From assembly GCA_027079305.1 (NCBI GenBank), contig JALWVU010000073.1, positions 1-64,000 on the forward strand: a stretch of DNA of 64,000 bases, written 5' to 3'. Shown piece by piece: positions 35,701-42,526 of the stretch (position 1 is its first letter; each line of letters begins with the position of its first letter). The position numbers were made by a program, and so were the translations under genes. The DNA comes from Aquificaceae bacterium (lineage in GTDB: Bacteria > Aquificota > Aquificia > Aquificales > Aquificaceae). Below the pieces are notes generated by a model. That model saw only the letters and a program-made list of their open reading frames with translations, was not told the origin of the DNA and searched no databases.

Positions 35701-35765
35701 TTTTCGTTATACCCGTGGTGTATGAGCTTTTCGAGAAGCTCAGAGGTATCCGAACTCCCCGCTGA
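32754..35765 (+). CDS. RND-family efflux transporter (AcrB/HAE1-like inner-membrane pump)
   Basis: 1003 residues with the RND layout: TM1 (RFFINRPVTTLMLMLTFVLLGLYAYRNIPVDRFPDVDFPVV), a large porter domain, TM2-6 (from about 325, IVIGSLLTALVVFLFLGSFRFTLIPVVAIPISVLGAVFVLY), the TM4 proton-relay signature ALAVAVGIVIDDAIVVLE with two aspartates, a second porter domain, and TM8-12 ending with EGSELRQPLAVAVIGGLTTALPLSLFVIPVVYELFEKL. The acidic TM4 pair indicates proton drive. The HAE1-like TM4 favours organic substrates over the heavy-metal group. With the divergent adaptor and TolC-like genes it completes a tripartite pump. Confidence 0.95.
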   Translation: MYRFFINRPVTTLMLMLTFVLLGLYAYRNIPVDRFPDVDFPVVSITTVYEGANPYVVDTVVTREIEEELASISGVDSIVAKSYTGVSRISVVFDLDKDIDVASQEVRDAVQRAYRRMPEGVDPPSVRKLNTSMAPIMAVLVHGDVDYGVISYFADKVVKREFERVRGVAEVHLGGFRDRVMWIRIDPERLYSRGLTVMDVIEVFRKNNVETPAGRIYSKNREYVLRIMGKFRNAEEINNLIIRDGIRLRDVGHAEFSYDEKRNTVRFNLKSAVALIVYKESKTNTVQVAEGVMKKIEELRKVAPEGVNIDVNYDASVFIKRSVADATHEIVIGSLLTALVVFLFLGSFRFTLIPVVAIPISVLGAVFVLYITGNSLNTLSLLALAVAVGIVIDDAIVVLESIYRRNEEGLKGKEAAIVGTRIVVFALLSSTASLIVIFLPILFLKGPIGVFFGVFSFTLITAIAISFLVSVSFTPMLSARLVRAGERNPFMRAYGKFEEVFDKALRWSLNHKFVVLILSFSTVLVGVQLAKITKKEFFPVVDEGRFIIRFETPLGSSFEFTNRKAREIERVLVSNPYILRYGMAVGEGLISPTVNGGMFFVTLKDRRERPHQKVVMNMIRDELRKIKDVRASVEVPSVVGARGGRQTDIQYVVRGDSLEELARIADSLVSFLKERGGYEDIDTDIRINQPEIRIRVDRDRLRELGLNVEDVGNTLTALFGKLWVGTYELGSESYNVYVKAEEKFLRTYENLKKVFLRAKNGELVPITSVIDYELKPGYTVINRFNRQYSFILFANLRDKSLGEAVEEIEGFLKRTLPPGYTFEPTGHTKEFRRAFAGLSLALLVAVAGVYMILASLFESFVHPLTVMLTLPLAISGVFGLIYLTGGSLNIPSYFGIILLIGLVARDSVLFIERIVQLRKEGESVRDAIMKARRERLRPILMTTLTIMFALLPVALGLTEGSELRQPLAVAVIGGLTTALPLSLFVIPVVYELFEKLRGIRTPR

Positions 35766-36090
35766 GGTCCTCCCTCACCTTTATCCACTTGGGAAAGAAC
35801 CTCTCAGGCTCTTTGATGGGAAACTCGAAGTCCTCGAAGCCCTTCTCTCCTCCGCAGAACCTGCTCCCCACAGCCCTGAACTTGATGAATACCTTTACAC
35901 CGTCCACCTCTTCCTCCACGTCGTAATCCTCCACGTTCTCCACCAGCTTCGCCCTGAACCTCTTGGCTATCAGACAGCTGAACTTGAGAGTTGGATACAG
36001 AGCTATGGCTTTACCTTCCCTCTTAGCCCTTTCGAGGAGCTTTAGGTCTATGTCGAGTTTCGGCCTCCTGAGGAGAACACCCGCTACCAT
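35740..36090 (-). CDS. Conserved-looking hypothetical protein (116 aa)
   Basis: No family recognised. The sequence is a compact alpha/beta mix beginning VAGVLLRRPKLDIDLKLLERAKREGKAIALYPTLKFSCLIAKRF and ending WIKVREDLSGEFGYL, with no signal or membrane segment and two cysteines (FSCLIA, RFCGGE). It starts 3 nt after the amino-acid permease, and its 3' end overlaps the RND gene by 26 nt. It probably belongs to the leftward chemoreceptor-permease transcript. Codon use matches its neighbours, which supports real coding. Confidence 0.65.
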   Translation of the reverse strand: MVAGVLLRRPKLDIDLKLLERAKREGKAIALYPTLKFSCLIAKRFRAKLVENVEDYDVEEEVDGVKVFIKFRAVGSRFCGGEKGFEDFEFPIKEPERFFPKWIKVREDLSGEFGYL

Positions 36091-36093
36091 GGC

Positions 36094-37377
36094 TCACCCC
36101 CTCTCGGTTATAATACGCCTGCTTACCCTCCTGTAAAGGATCTCGAATAGAATTACACCGCATACTATACCGATCACGGTAAAGAAGGACCACCTGTTAC
36201 TTTCCCACTGGTAAAGCATTATCGTGGCCAGGACCGCAAGCATGACCATGAGACTGAATGCTATAAAGGCTCTGTTCCCTCCGGTTATGTGTGAGAGCCT
36301 GTAATGGGAGAGGAGAACGAAAACGTATATGACAAGGAAGACCGTGCTTATCAGGTTAGCTATGCCGTTCAGATCGAATAGGAGGGCAAAGAGCAAACTA
36401 AGAACCGCGGTAATGTATAATCCCTCCGGCGCCCTGAACCAGACCTTCCTTTCGAAAATCCGCGGGAGCTTCCCTTCCTTGGCGAGGGCGTAAGAGATGT
36501 TGGCACCTCCGTATAGGGTGGCGTTTATAGCGGAAGCGGTGGAGAAGAGAGCGCCGAGGGACACGAGGGTAAAGCCGAGCTGACCGAGAAAGGGTCTTGC
36601 CGCCTCCGCAAGGGCGTATTCCTTTGCCCTTACAAGACCTTCCGCCCCCAGATTTCCCAAAGCGGTCAGGGAGACGGAAACGTAAACGAGAGCGACTACC
36701 GCAAGGCTCAGGTATATGGCCCTGGGAACGTTTTTCTCAGGGTTCTCTATGTTCTCCGAGGCGTTGGTTATGAGACCGAAGCCCATGTAGGTCAGGAAAA
36801 GAACCGTGGAGGCATATACCGTGTTCTTCAGATCGATGGGATCTAACGAAGGCATTACGTTTTCCGGTTTTACGCTCCACACACCGAGCACAACAAAGAA
36901 AAGTAGTATGGAAACCTTGATGAGAACTATCCAGAACTCCGCCCTGCCCACCGCCTTGGAACCGAAGAAGTTGAGTGCTGTAAAGATAGAAAGGACCGCG
37001 GTTTCCACAAGGGAAAGTCTTAGGTATGTTATATCAGCTCCGATAAGAGCCAGGAAGTAGCCCCCGAAAGCTTTAACGAAGAGTGATATGGAGATCACGT
37101 AGCTGAGCCAGAGCAGGATTGCGAGGCTTCCGGTCAGAACGTTATCCCCAATACCCCTCACCACAAACTCTATAGGTCCCGCGTTGGAGACGAAGGCGGA
37201 CCCCAGCTTTGCGTAGGAGTAGGCTATCAAGTAAGCCAAGAGTGCGGCGAGTAAGAAAGCTATCGGCAGGTTCCTCCCACATATCTGTGCTCCCACCCCC
37301 AGTATGGAGAATATCCCCGCCCCTATCATGGTCCCAACACCTATGGAGGTAGCCTCCAAGAGTCCCAGCTTCCTCAT
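36094..37377 (-). CDS. APC-superfamily amino-acid permease
   Basis: 427 residues and about twelve hydrophobic helices. The N-terminal LGLLEATSIGVGTMIGAGIFSILGVGAQICG is the APC TM1 signature with the unwound GxG segment; FLTYMGFGLITNASENIENPEKNVPRAIYLSLAVVALVYV is the TM6 and conserved acidic loop E-x-x-x-NP-x-x-x-x-P-x-A-I. Substrate specificity is unknown. The start codon directly follows the chemoreceptor stop, suggesting coupling of uptake and chemosensing. Confidence 0.88.
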   Translation of the reverse strand: MRKLGLLEATSIGVGTMIGAGIFSILGVGAQICGRNLPIAFLLAALLAYLIAYSYAKLGSAFVSNAGPIEFVVRGIGDNVLTGSLAILLWLSYVISISLFVKAFGGYFLALIGADITYLRLSLVETAVLSIFTALNFFGSKAVGRAEFWIVLIKVSILLFFVVLGVWSVKPENVMPSLDPIDLKNTVYASTVLFLTYMGFGLITNASENIENPEKNVPRAIYLSLAVVALVYVSVSLTALGNLGAEGLVRAKEYALAEAARPFLGQLGFTLVSLGALFSTASAINATLYGGANISYALAKEGKLPRIFERKVWFRAPEGLYITAVLSLLFALLFDLNGIANLISTVFLVIYVFVLLSHYRLSHITGGNRAFIAFSLMVMLAVLATIMLYQWESNRWSFFTVIGIVCGVILFEILYRRVSRRIITERG

Positions 37378-39399
37378 CTAAACCTCGAACCTCTTCATCT
37401 CCTTCTCTATACTCTCGGTGCTCCTCGAGATCTCGGTGATGTTGTCCCTTATTATATCTATCGCCCTGCTCTGCTCCTCCATGGCGGTCGCTATCGAGTC
37501 TATGGAAGAGGAGACCTCCTTCACCACCTCCTCTATGCGTTCATAGCTCTCCACCACGTGCTCCGCGGAGGCCTGACCCGCCTCCACCGTGTTCGTGGCC
37601 CTCTGGAGTAGCTCCGCTATCTCCTTGGCCGCCTTGGCGGAGAGCTCCGCAAGCCTTCTCACCTCGTCCGCCACCACCGCAAAGCCCCTTCCCATCTCAC
37701 CTGCCCTCGCAGCCTCTATGGCCGCGTTCAGAGCCAGAAGGTTCGTCTGCTCCGCTATGGTGATTATGGTCTCGGTTATGGAGGAGACCTCCTTGCTCAC
37801 CTCCACTATGTCCCTCATGGCTGTGTGCATCACCTTAACCCTGTCTTTCCCCGTGTTTATGGCCTTCTCCATGTCGAGGGCCTTGTTCTTGGCCTTCAGG
37901 GTTTCCTCCGCTATCTGCCTTATGGCCTCTGAGGTCTCGTCCACGGAGGTGGTTATGCTCGCTATGTTGGAGGTAACGTTCAAGACATCCTCCTTAAGCT
38001 TACCTAAAAGGGAGCGCAGGCTCTCGATGGAGGAGTTCACGTATTCCGCAAGGTCCTTAAGGTCTCCCTCGTATTCTCCCTCTATCTTCACCTTCAGGTT
38101 CCCTTTCGAGACCGCCTCGAGGGATCTTCTGACCGAGTCCATGGCTCTCTGGAGATTGCTAAGGGCCGTGTTTATGTTATCCACGAGGGCCTTTATGTCT
38201 CCCCTGAAGTCCCCCTCTATCCGTTGGCCGAAGTATCCGAGGGCAACCTTTTCCATAACGTGGCGGATGGCCTTGAGAGCGGAGTCTATGGACCTGAACA
38301 TGTCCGCCATAGCCTTCTCAAGGAGGTCGAACTCGTCCCCCTTGCCCCTATCGGGACTTCTTCCGAACTCCATGCTCTCCGCGACAGCCACCACGTCCCC
38401 GACAACCTCCTCTATCCTCTCCCTCACATTCCTGACAACCCTGTATACTGTGCATACAGTCACAGCTACCATCATCAGTGACAGGAAAGCTATAAGTAGA
38501 AGCCTTGAAAGAGCTGTATAGCTTAATCTGTTAGCAAACCCTTTTATGTCCGAGAGCATGAAGTCCTCCATCTCCTTCATCAGGTCTATCTTCTTCGTCT
38601 GGATCCTGAACCACTTTTCAGGATCAACACCGTAGCCTCTTTCTCTGGAGAGGGCGAGCCTTTCGAGGTCTTCCGCATCCCTGAACTCGGGCCTGTTTTT
38701 TATGTCTTCAAACCGCTCTATGTAAGGAAGGGGAGCTATCTCCCTAAAGGAGTTCAGGTGGGCTTCCCCGGCCCCCGTGATCTTCATGAAGGTCTTGAGC
38801 GTGTCCCTGTCGAACCTGTCCTGGGCAAAGACCACGCTAAGGAGCGCCCTCTTTATGCCCTCCAAGTCCTTGGTCATTGAGAATTCCCTCAGGGCCGTTA
38901 TCCGAAAGCTGAAGTCAGTCTCCTTGGAGTAACCCGCCATCAGACCAATAAGAGCTATAAGCTTCCTGTTCAGCTCAGTGTAGAAGGAGACCACCTCCTT
39001 CTTACTTATGGAAAGGCTGTCCACTCTATCCCTTATGTCTCCGAGCCCTCGGAGCATCTCCTCTATGGAGCTGAGGAGTTCGGAAAGTCTTTCATCCTCC
39101 ACGTCTTTTGGGAGGGAGTTCCTGAAGGTCTCCACCGCGGAATCGGTGGAGGATCTCTGATTTTTCAGAGCGGAGGAGAACTTCTTACCTTTGCTTCCTA
39201 TGAAGCCCGCGCTCATCCCCCTCTCCTTCTGAAGCTCGTGAACTAAGTAGGAGGCGGACCTGACGATATCCGCTATCTCCTCTATCCTCTTGGAGGATCT
39301 GAACTCCCCCCAAAAGTAGAGACAGATCCCTACAGCCAGCAGGATCATGAAACCGGTGGGCAACAGAGTCCCCAGAACTATCTTTCCGCTTACCCTCAT
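37378..39399 (-). CDS. Methyl-accepting chemotaxis protein with NIT sensor domain
   Basis: A 673-residue receptor: TM1 (about 8-30), an extracytoplasmic NIT (nitrate/nitrite-sensing) domain recognised by [19 protein letters not shown] and [15 protein letters not shown]2 (about 296-320), two consecutive HAMP-like segments (about 320-440), then the cytoplasmic coiled coil with the hairpin tip [42 protein letters not shown]. The tip sequence should recruit CheA/CheW. NIT domains in other receptors bind nitrate or nitrite, so nitrogen-oxide sensing is likely but unproven. No flagellar or che genes are near. Confidence 0.93.
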   Translation of the reverse strand: MRVSGKIVLGTLLPTGFMILLAVGICLYFWGEFRSSKRIEEIADIVRSASYLVHELQKERGMSAGFIGSKGKKFSSALKNQRSSTDSAVETFRNSLPKDVEDERLSELLSSIEEMLRGLGDIRDRVDSLSISKKEVVSFYTELNRKLIALIGLMAGYSKETDFSFRITALREFSMTKDLEGIKRALLSVVFAQDRFDRDTLKTFMKITGAGEAHLNSFREIAPLPYIERFEDIKNRPEFRDAEDLERLALSRERGYGVDPEKWFRIQTKKIDLMKEMEDFMLSDIKGFANRLSYTALSRLLLIAFLSLMMVAVTVCTVYRVVRNVRERIEEVVGDVVAVAESMEFGRSPDRGKGDEFDLLEKAMADMFRSIDSALKAIRHVMEKVALGYFGQRIEGDFRGDIKALVDNINTALSNLQRAMDSVRRSLEAVSKGNLKVKIEGEYEGDLKDLAEYVNSSIESLRSLLGKLKEDVLNVTSNIASITTSVDETSEAIRQIAEETLKAKNKALDMEKAINTGKDRVKVMHTAMRDIVEVSKEVSSITETIITIAEQTNLLALNAAIEAARAGEMGRGFAVVADEVRRLAELSAKAAKEIAELLQRATNTVEAGQASAEHVVESYERIEEVVKEVSSSIDSIATAMEEQSRAIDIIRDNITEISRSTESIEKEMKRFEV

Positions 39400-39443
39400 C
39401 TTTCCCCTCCTCAGATGTTCTTATTCTAATCGGCAACACATAG

Positions 39444-39449
39444 TAAAAT
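39444..39449 (+). promoter_or_regulatory. -10 box of tpiA (leaderless)
   Basis: TAAAAT ends 7 nt before the tpiA ATG at 39457, and no Shine-Dalgarno sequence is present in the 57-nt divergent gap. Confidence 0.42.
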
Positions 39450-39456
39450 CTTTCCC

Positions 39457-40197
39457 ATGAGGCTCATAGCAGCCAACTGGAAGATGCACAAAACCGTTTC
39501 TGAAACGGAGGACTACATAAGGAGGTTCCTCAAGTTTGTGGAGCATCCCGAGAGCAGGGAGATACTCCTGTGTCCTCCCTTCACCTCCCTCTACGTGGCG
39601 GGGAAGCTCCTCGAGGGGACGGGTGTGAAGCTGGGAGCCCAGAACTGCTTCTACGAAAGGAAGGGAGCCTTCACGGGGGAGATCTCCCTGCCCATGCTCA
39701 AAGAGCTGGGATGCTCCTACGTCATAGTGGGCCACTCGGAGAGGAGGCACATATTCGGTGAGAGCGACGAGATGATAAACAGGAAGCTTGTCGCCTGCCT
39801 GGAGGAGGGGATAAGGCCTATACTCTGCGTCGGGGAGAAGCTCGAGGACAGGGAGGCGGGCATGACCTTCAAGGTGGTCGAGACCCAGATAAGGCTCGCC
39901 CTCTCGGGGATAGAGGAGCACACGGACAAAATAGACATAGCCTACGAGCCGGTCTGGGCGATAGGAACGGGAGTCCCCGCCACACCGGAGGACGCTGTGG
40001 CTGTCCACAGGTTTATAAAGGAGCTTTTAAGGGGTCTGAATCCCAGGTCCGAGGGCAGGACGAGAATCCTCTACGGGGGGAGCGTGAAGCCCGAGAACGC
40101 CTCCGAGTTCATGAAGCACTCGGAGATAGAGGGCCTCCTTGTGGGCGGGGCCAGCTTAGACCCTGAATCCTTTGCGAAGATCGTATACTCCTTTTAG
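39457..40197 (+). CDS. tpiA: Triosephosphate isomerase
   Basis: TIM-barrel enzyme interconverting dihydroxyacetone phosphate and glyceraldehyde-3-phosphate. Active-site elements are NWKMHK (Asn and Lys), the electrophilic His in VIVGHSERR, the catalytic Glu in AYEPVWAIGTG and the phosphate-binding ILYGGSVKPENA and GLLVGGASLDPESF. The length of 246 residues is typical. Its last 42 nt overlap the 3' end of the opposing LptF/G gene. Confidence 0.98.
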   Translation: MRLIAANWKMHKTVSETEDYIRRFLKFVEHPESREILLCPPFTSLYVAGKLLEGTGVKLGAQNCFYERKGAFTGEISLPMLKELGCSYVIVGHSERRHIFGESDEMINRKLVACLEEGIRPILCVGEKLEDREAGMTFKVVETQIRLALSGIEEHTDKIDIAYEPVWAIGTGVPATPEDAVAVHRFIKELLRGLNPRSEGRTRILYGGSVKPENASEFMKHSEIEGLLVGGASLDPESFAKIVYSF

Positions 40198-41229
40198 AAG
40201 ATAAAGAAAGTAGACCCCGTAGCCGAAGAGGGAGTAGGCGGGGGGTAGGTTTGCTTTATCCGCGAGGAGCTTGGGACTTATGGCCAGAAGCCACCCGATT
40301 ATCAGATAGATCAGGAAGGACACGGAGCCTACCTTAAGGCTCCTGCGCTTTAGAACCTGCCTCATCATAGGAAGGGCAACGAAAAAGGGAAGAAAGGACA
40401 TACCTCCCCTGTGGATTAGCTCCGAGAGATACCTGTCCGTATCGAGACCAAGCCTGGAGCCTTTCAGGTATAAATTAAGCAGGGAGGAAGCCCTCACATG
40501 CTCTATCTTTTCTGCAAAGAGCCCTATCTCCTTCACACCTATCTCCACCCCGAGGGAGAAGTTGGAGAGGTTTCTTACAAAGTATCCCTCCTCGAAGTTG
40601 TAAGCGGATCCCCTGTCCACCCTTATCACGTTCCCCCTCCAGCTCCCGCTCCTTCCCTCCACCACCTCCAAAACCTTACCTTCTGCAGAGGTCTTCAGCA
40701 TGAAGAGTCCCGCAAACCTTCCCGTTGAAACATCGAGGCTGTCTATGTATACAAAGTATTTGCTCTTCCCTGTATCCTTTACGAACCAGAAGCGCTCTAC
40801 AAGTCGCCCCACCTCCTGCTTCTTCTTGAAGGTCTTCTCCACATACCAGAGTCTTTTAAACATTCCCGGAATGAAGCTTTCGTTCAGAAGCAGAAGGAAT
40901 GAGGACAGAAAGAACACGCCCGCGATCAGCACCGCCGTGAACCTCAGAGGTGAGATCCCGAAACTCTGAACGGTCAAATCCATATTCCTGGAAAGGATCC
41001 TTTTAAAGAGCAGGAGAAGAGAAACGTTCACGACGATCGAGGAGAGGACATAAAAGCCTACAGGAATTAAATAGATCACGTATTCGATCACCACCCTGAG
41101 CGATTTCTCCTTGAAGCCGAAGAAGAAGTCAGTCAGGCTGTAAAGGATAACGAGCGTCATGGAGGCCAAGCTGACCGAGAGGAATATTTTCAGATAGCTC
41201 ACGGAGAGGTATCTGTCGAGGATGTTCAT
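40156..41229 (-). CDS. LptF/LptG-family lipopolysaccharide export permease
   Basis: 357 residues. N-terminal helices carry NILDRYLSVSYLKIFLSVSLASMTLVILYSLTDF, the YjgP/YjgQ signature (permanent IL-x-RY-L opening); a periplasmic jellyroll-like middle (about 130-265) and three C-terminal helices (SFLPFFVALPMMRQVLKRRS) complete the family layout. It would work with LptB and a second permease to move LPS to the cell surface; those genes are not here. The start at 41229 is chosen because any earlier in-frame start would lie within the divergent tRNA gene. Confidence 0.85.
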   Translation of the reverse strand: MNILDRYLSVSYLKIFLSVSLASMTLVILYSLTDFFFGFKEKSLRVVIEYVIYLIPVGFYVLSSIVVNVSLLLLFKRILSRNMDLTVQSFGISPLRFTAVLIAGVFFLSSFLLLLNESFIPGMFKRLWYVEKTFKKKQEVGRLVERFWFVKDTGKSKYFVYIDSLDVSTGRFAGLFMLKTSAEGKVLEVVEGRSGSWRGNVIRVDRGSAYNFEEGYFVRNLSNFSLGVEIGVKEIGLFAEKIEHVRASSLLNLYLKGSRLGLDTDRYLSELIHRGGMSFLPFFVALPMMRQVLKRRSLKVGSVSFLIYLIIGWLLAISPKLLADKANLPPAYSLFGYGVYFLYLLKGVYDLRKGFRV

Positions 41230-41235
41230 GTGGTA

Positions 41236-41241
41236 TATAAT
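41236..41241 (+). promoter_or_regulatory. -10 box of tRNA-Ser(GCU)-thiE
   Basis: TATAAT lies 11 nt before the mature 5' end of the tRNA, giving a very short 5' leader. A weak -35 (CTGTCG, 41213-41218) sits at 17-nt spacing inside the divergent gene. Confidence 0.55.
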
Positions 41242-41252
41242 TTTAAATCTCA

Positions 41253-41343
<91 letters not shown>

Positions 41344-41355
41344 AAGGAGGAAACT

Positions 41356-42003
41356 ATGAACCTTTCCATATATCTCATAACGGACGATAAATACTTCAAA
41401 GGCAGAGACCTCCTCGAAACCATAGAGAGGGCCATAAAGGGAGGAGTGACCGCGGTCCAGTATAGGTTCAAGGACAAGAGCACCAGAGAGATGTTCGAGG
41501 AGCTGGTGAAGCTGAGGGAGCTGACGAGGAGCTACAGCGTGGACCTTGTGGTGAACGACAGGGTGGATCTGGCGCTTGCGGTGGAGGCGGACGGGGTCCA
41601 CGTGGGCAAGGAGGATCTGCCCCCGGAGGCGGTCAGGAAGGTAGCGGGAGATAAGCTCTACGTGGGCTACACCGCCAACAGCCTCGAGGAGCTTAAGAAA
41701 GCTCAAGATCTTCCCGTAGATTACATAGGCTTTGGCTCCATATATCCCACCACGACCAAAGAGAACTACAAGCTGGTGGGTGTGGAAGCTCTCAGGGAGG
41801 CTGTTAGGATCTCCGAGAAGCCCATTGTCTGCATAGGGGGCATAATGCCCTACAGGGTGGCGGAGGTGGTAAAGGCAGGTTGCAGGAACCTGGCCATCTC
41901 CGCAGGGATACTCGGGTTTGAAGACGTGGAAAAGGCGGCGAGTGAGATAAGGAGGGCCTACAAGAACACCTTAAAACAGCTCATGCTCCTCGGACAGATA
42001 TGA
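41356..42003 (+). CDS. thiE: Thiamine-phosphate synthase
   Basis: Joins the pyrimidine diphosphate and thiazole phosphate to make thiamine phosphate. 215 residues with the TIM-barrel motifs YLITDDKYF, AVQYRFKDKS, VVNDRVDLALAVEADGVHVGKEDLP, YIGFGSIYPTTTKENY and IVCIGGI. The frame is open back into the tRNA, but the ATG at 41356 has AAAGGAGG immediately upstream, starting at the tRNA CCA. It is therefore read from the tRNA promoter after processing. Confidence 0.95.
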   Translation: MNLSIYLITDDKYFKGRDLLETIERAIKGGVTAVQYRFKDKSTREMFEELVKLRELTRSYSVDLVVNDRVDLALAVEADGVHVGKEDLPPEAVRKVAGDKLYVGYTANSLEELKKAQDLPVDYIGFGSIYPTTTKENYKLVGVEALREAVRISEKPIVCIGGIMPYRVAEVVKAGCRNLAISAGILGFEDVEKAASEIRRAYKNTLKQLMLLGQI

Positions 42004-42015
42004 GGGAGGTGTGCC

Positions 42016-42495
42016 ATGCCTCTGAAGGTGGGGGATAAGGCTCCGGGCTTCACCCTGAGGGATTACGAGGGAAGAGAGTTCAGTCTGGAGGGCCTTGAAG
42101 GCTATAAGCTCCTCGTCTTCTACAAGGTCACCTGTCCCACCTGCCAGCTCACACTACCCTTCGTGGAGAGGATGTTCAGGGCCTACGGAGACAGGATCCA
42201 CTTCCTCGGCGTGGTCCAGGATCCGGCGGAAGAGGCGAGGAAGTTCGCGGGAAATTACGGTCTTACCTTCCCACAGCTGGTAGACGCTCCGGACTACAAA
42301 ACTTCCGTGGACTACGATGTGATGGTCGTTCCCACGATATATTTGATAGATCCCGAGGGAAGGATAGACTTCGTGGAGGAGAGCTTCGTCAAGGCCTCCC
42401 TCGAGGAGCTGAACGAGAAACTTGCCAGGATGGCGGGAAGGGAGGTAAACCCCCTCTTTGAGGATGTGAGCGTCCCAGCCTTCAAAGCAGGCTGA
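42016..42495 (+). CDS. Peroxiredoxin/TlpA-like thiol protein
   Basis: A 159-residue thioredoxin-fold protein of the AhpC/TSA-Redoxin type: LKVGDKAPGFTLRDYEGREFSLEGLEGYKLLVFYKVTCPTCQ carries a CPTC pair at about residues 38-41, and VVPTIYLIDPEGRIDFVEESF is the cis-Pro strand. The CxxC pair suggests thiol-disulfide exchange as in TlpA/ResA, though no signal peptide is present, so a cytoplasmic reductase or peroxidase role is more likely. It is 12 nt after thiE with a GGGAGG site. Confidence 0.8.
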   Translation: MPLKVGDKAPGFTLRDYEGREFSLEGLEGYKLLVFYKVTCPTCQLTLPFVERMFRAYGDRIHFLGVVQDPAEEARKFAGNYGLTFPQLVDAPDYKTSVDYDVMVVPTIYLIDPEGRIDFVEESFVKASLEELNEKLARMAGREVNPLFEDVSVPAFKAG

Positions 42496-42507
42496 AGCTC
42501 CAGGAGC

Positions 42508-42526
42508 AGGCGCTAGGTTAGCGCCT
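42508..42526. terminator. Perfect hairpin between two converging genes
   Basis: AGGCGCTA and TAGCGCCT form an 8-bp perfect stem around GGT in the gap between the peroxiredoxin (ending 42495) and recG (ending 42526). Its last base touches the recG stop. No T tract follows on either strand, so it would act as a weak bidirectional terminator or as an mRNA end-protecting hairpin. Confidence 0.5.

Noticed and set aside
37589-38521. Open frame of 310 codons on the plus strand
   Set aside because: It lies wholly antisense to the chemoreceptor gene, is Ser/Ala/Leu-rich nonsense without motifs, and reflects the codon bias of the real gene.
42016-42495. Cytochrome c maturation thioredoxin (ResA/CcmG)
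   Set aside because: The CxxC fits, but there is no signal peptide or membrane anchor; a cytoplasmic peroxiredoxin-like protein is safer.
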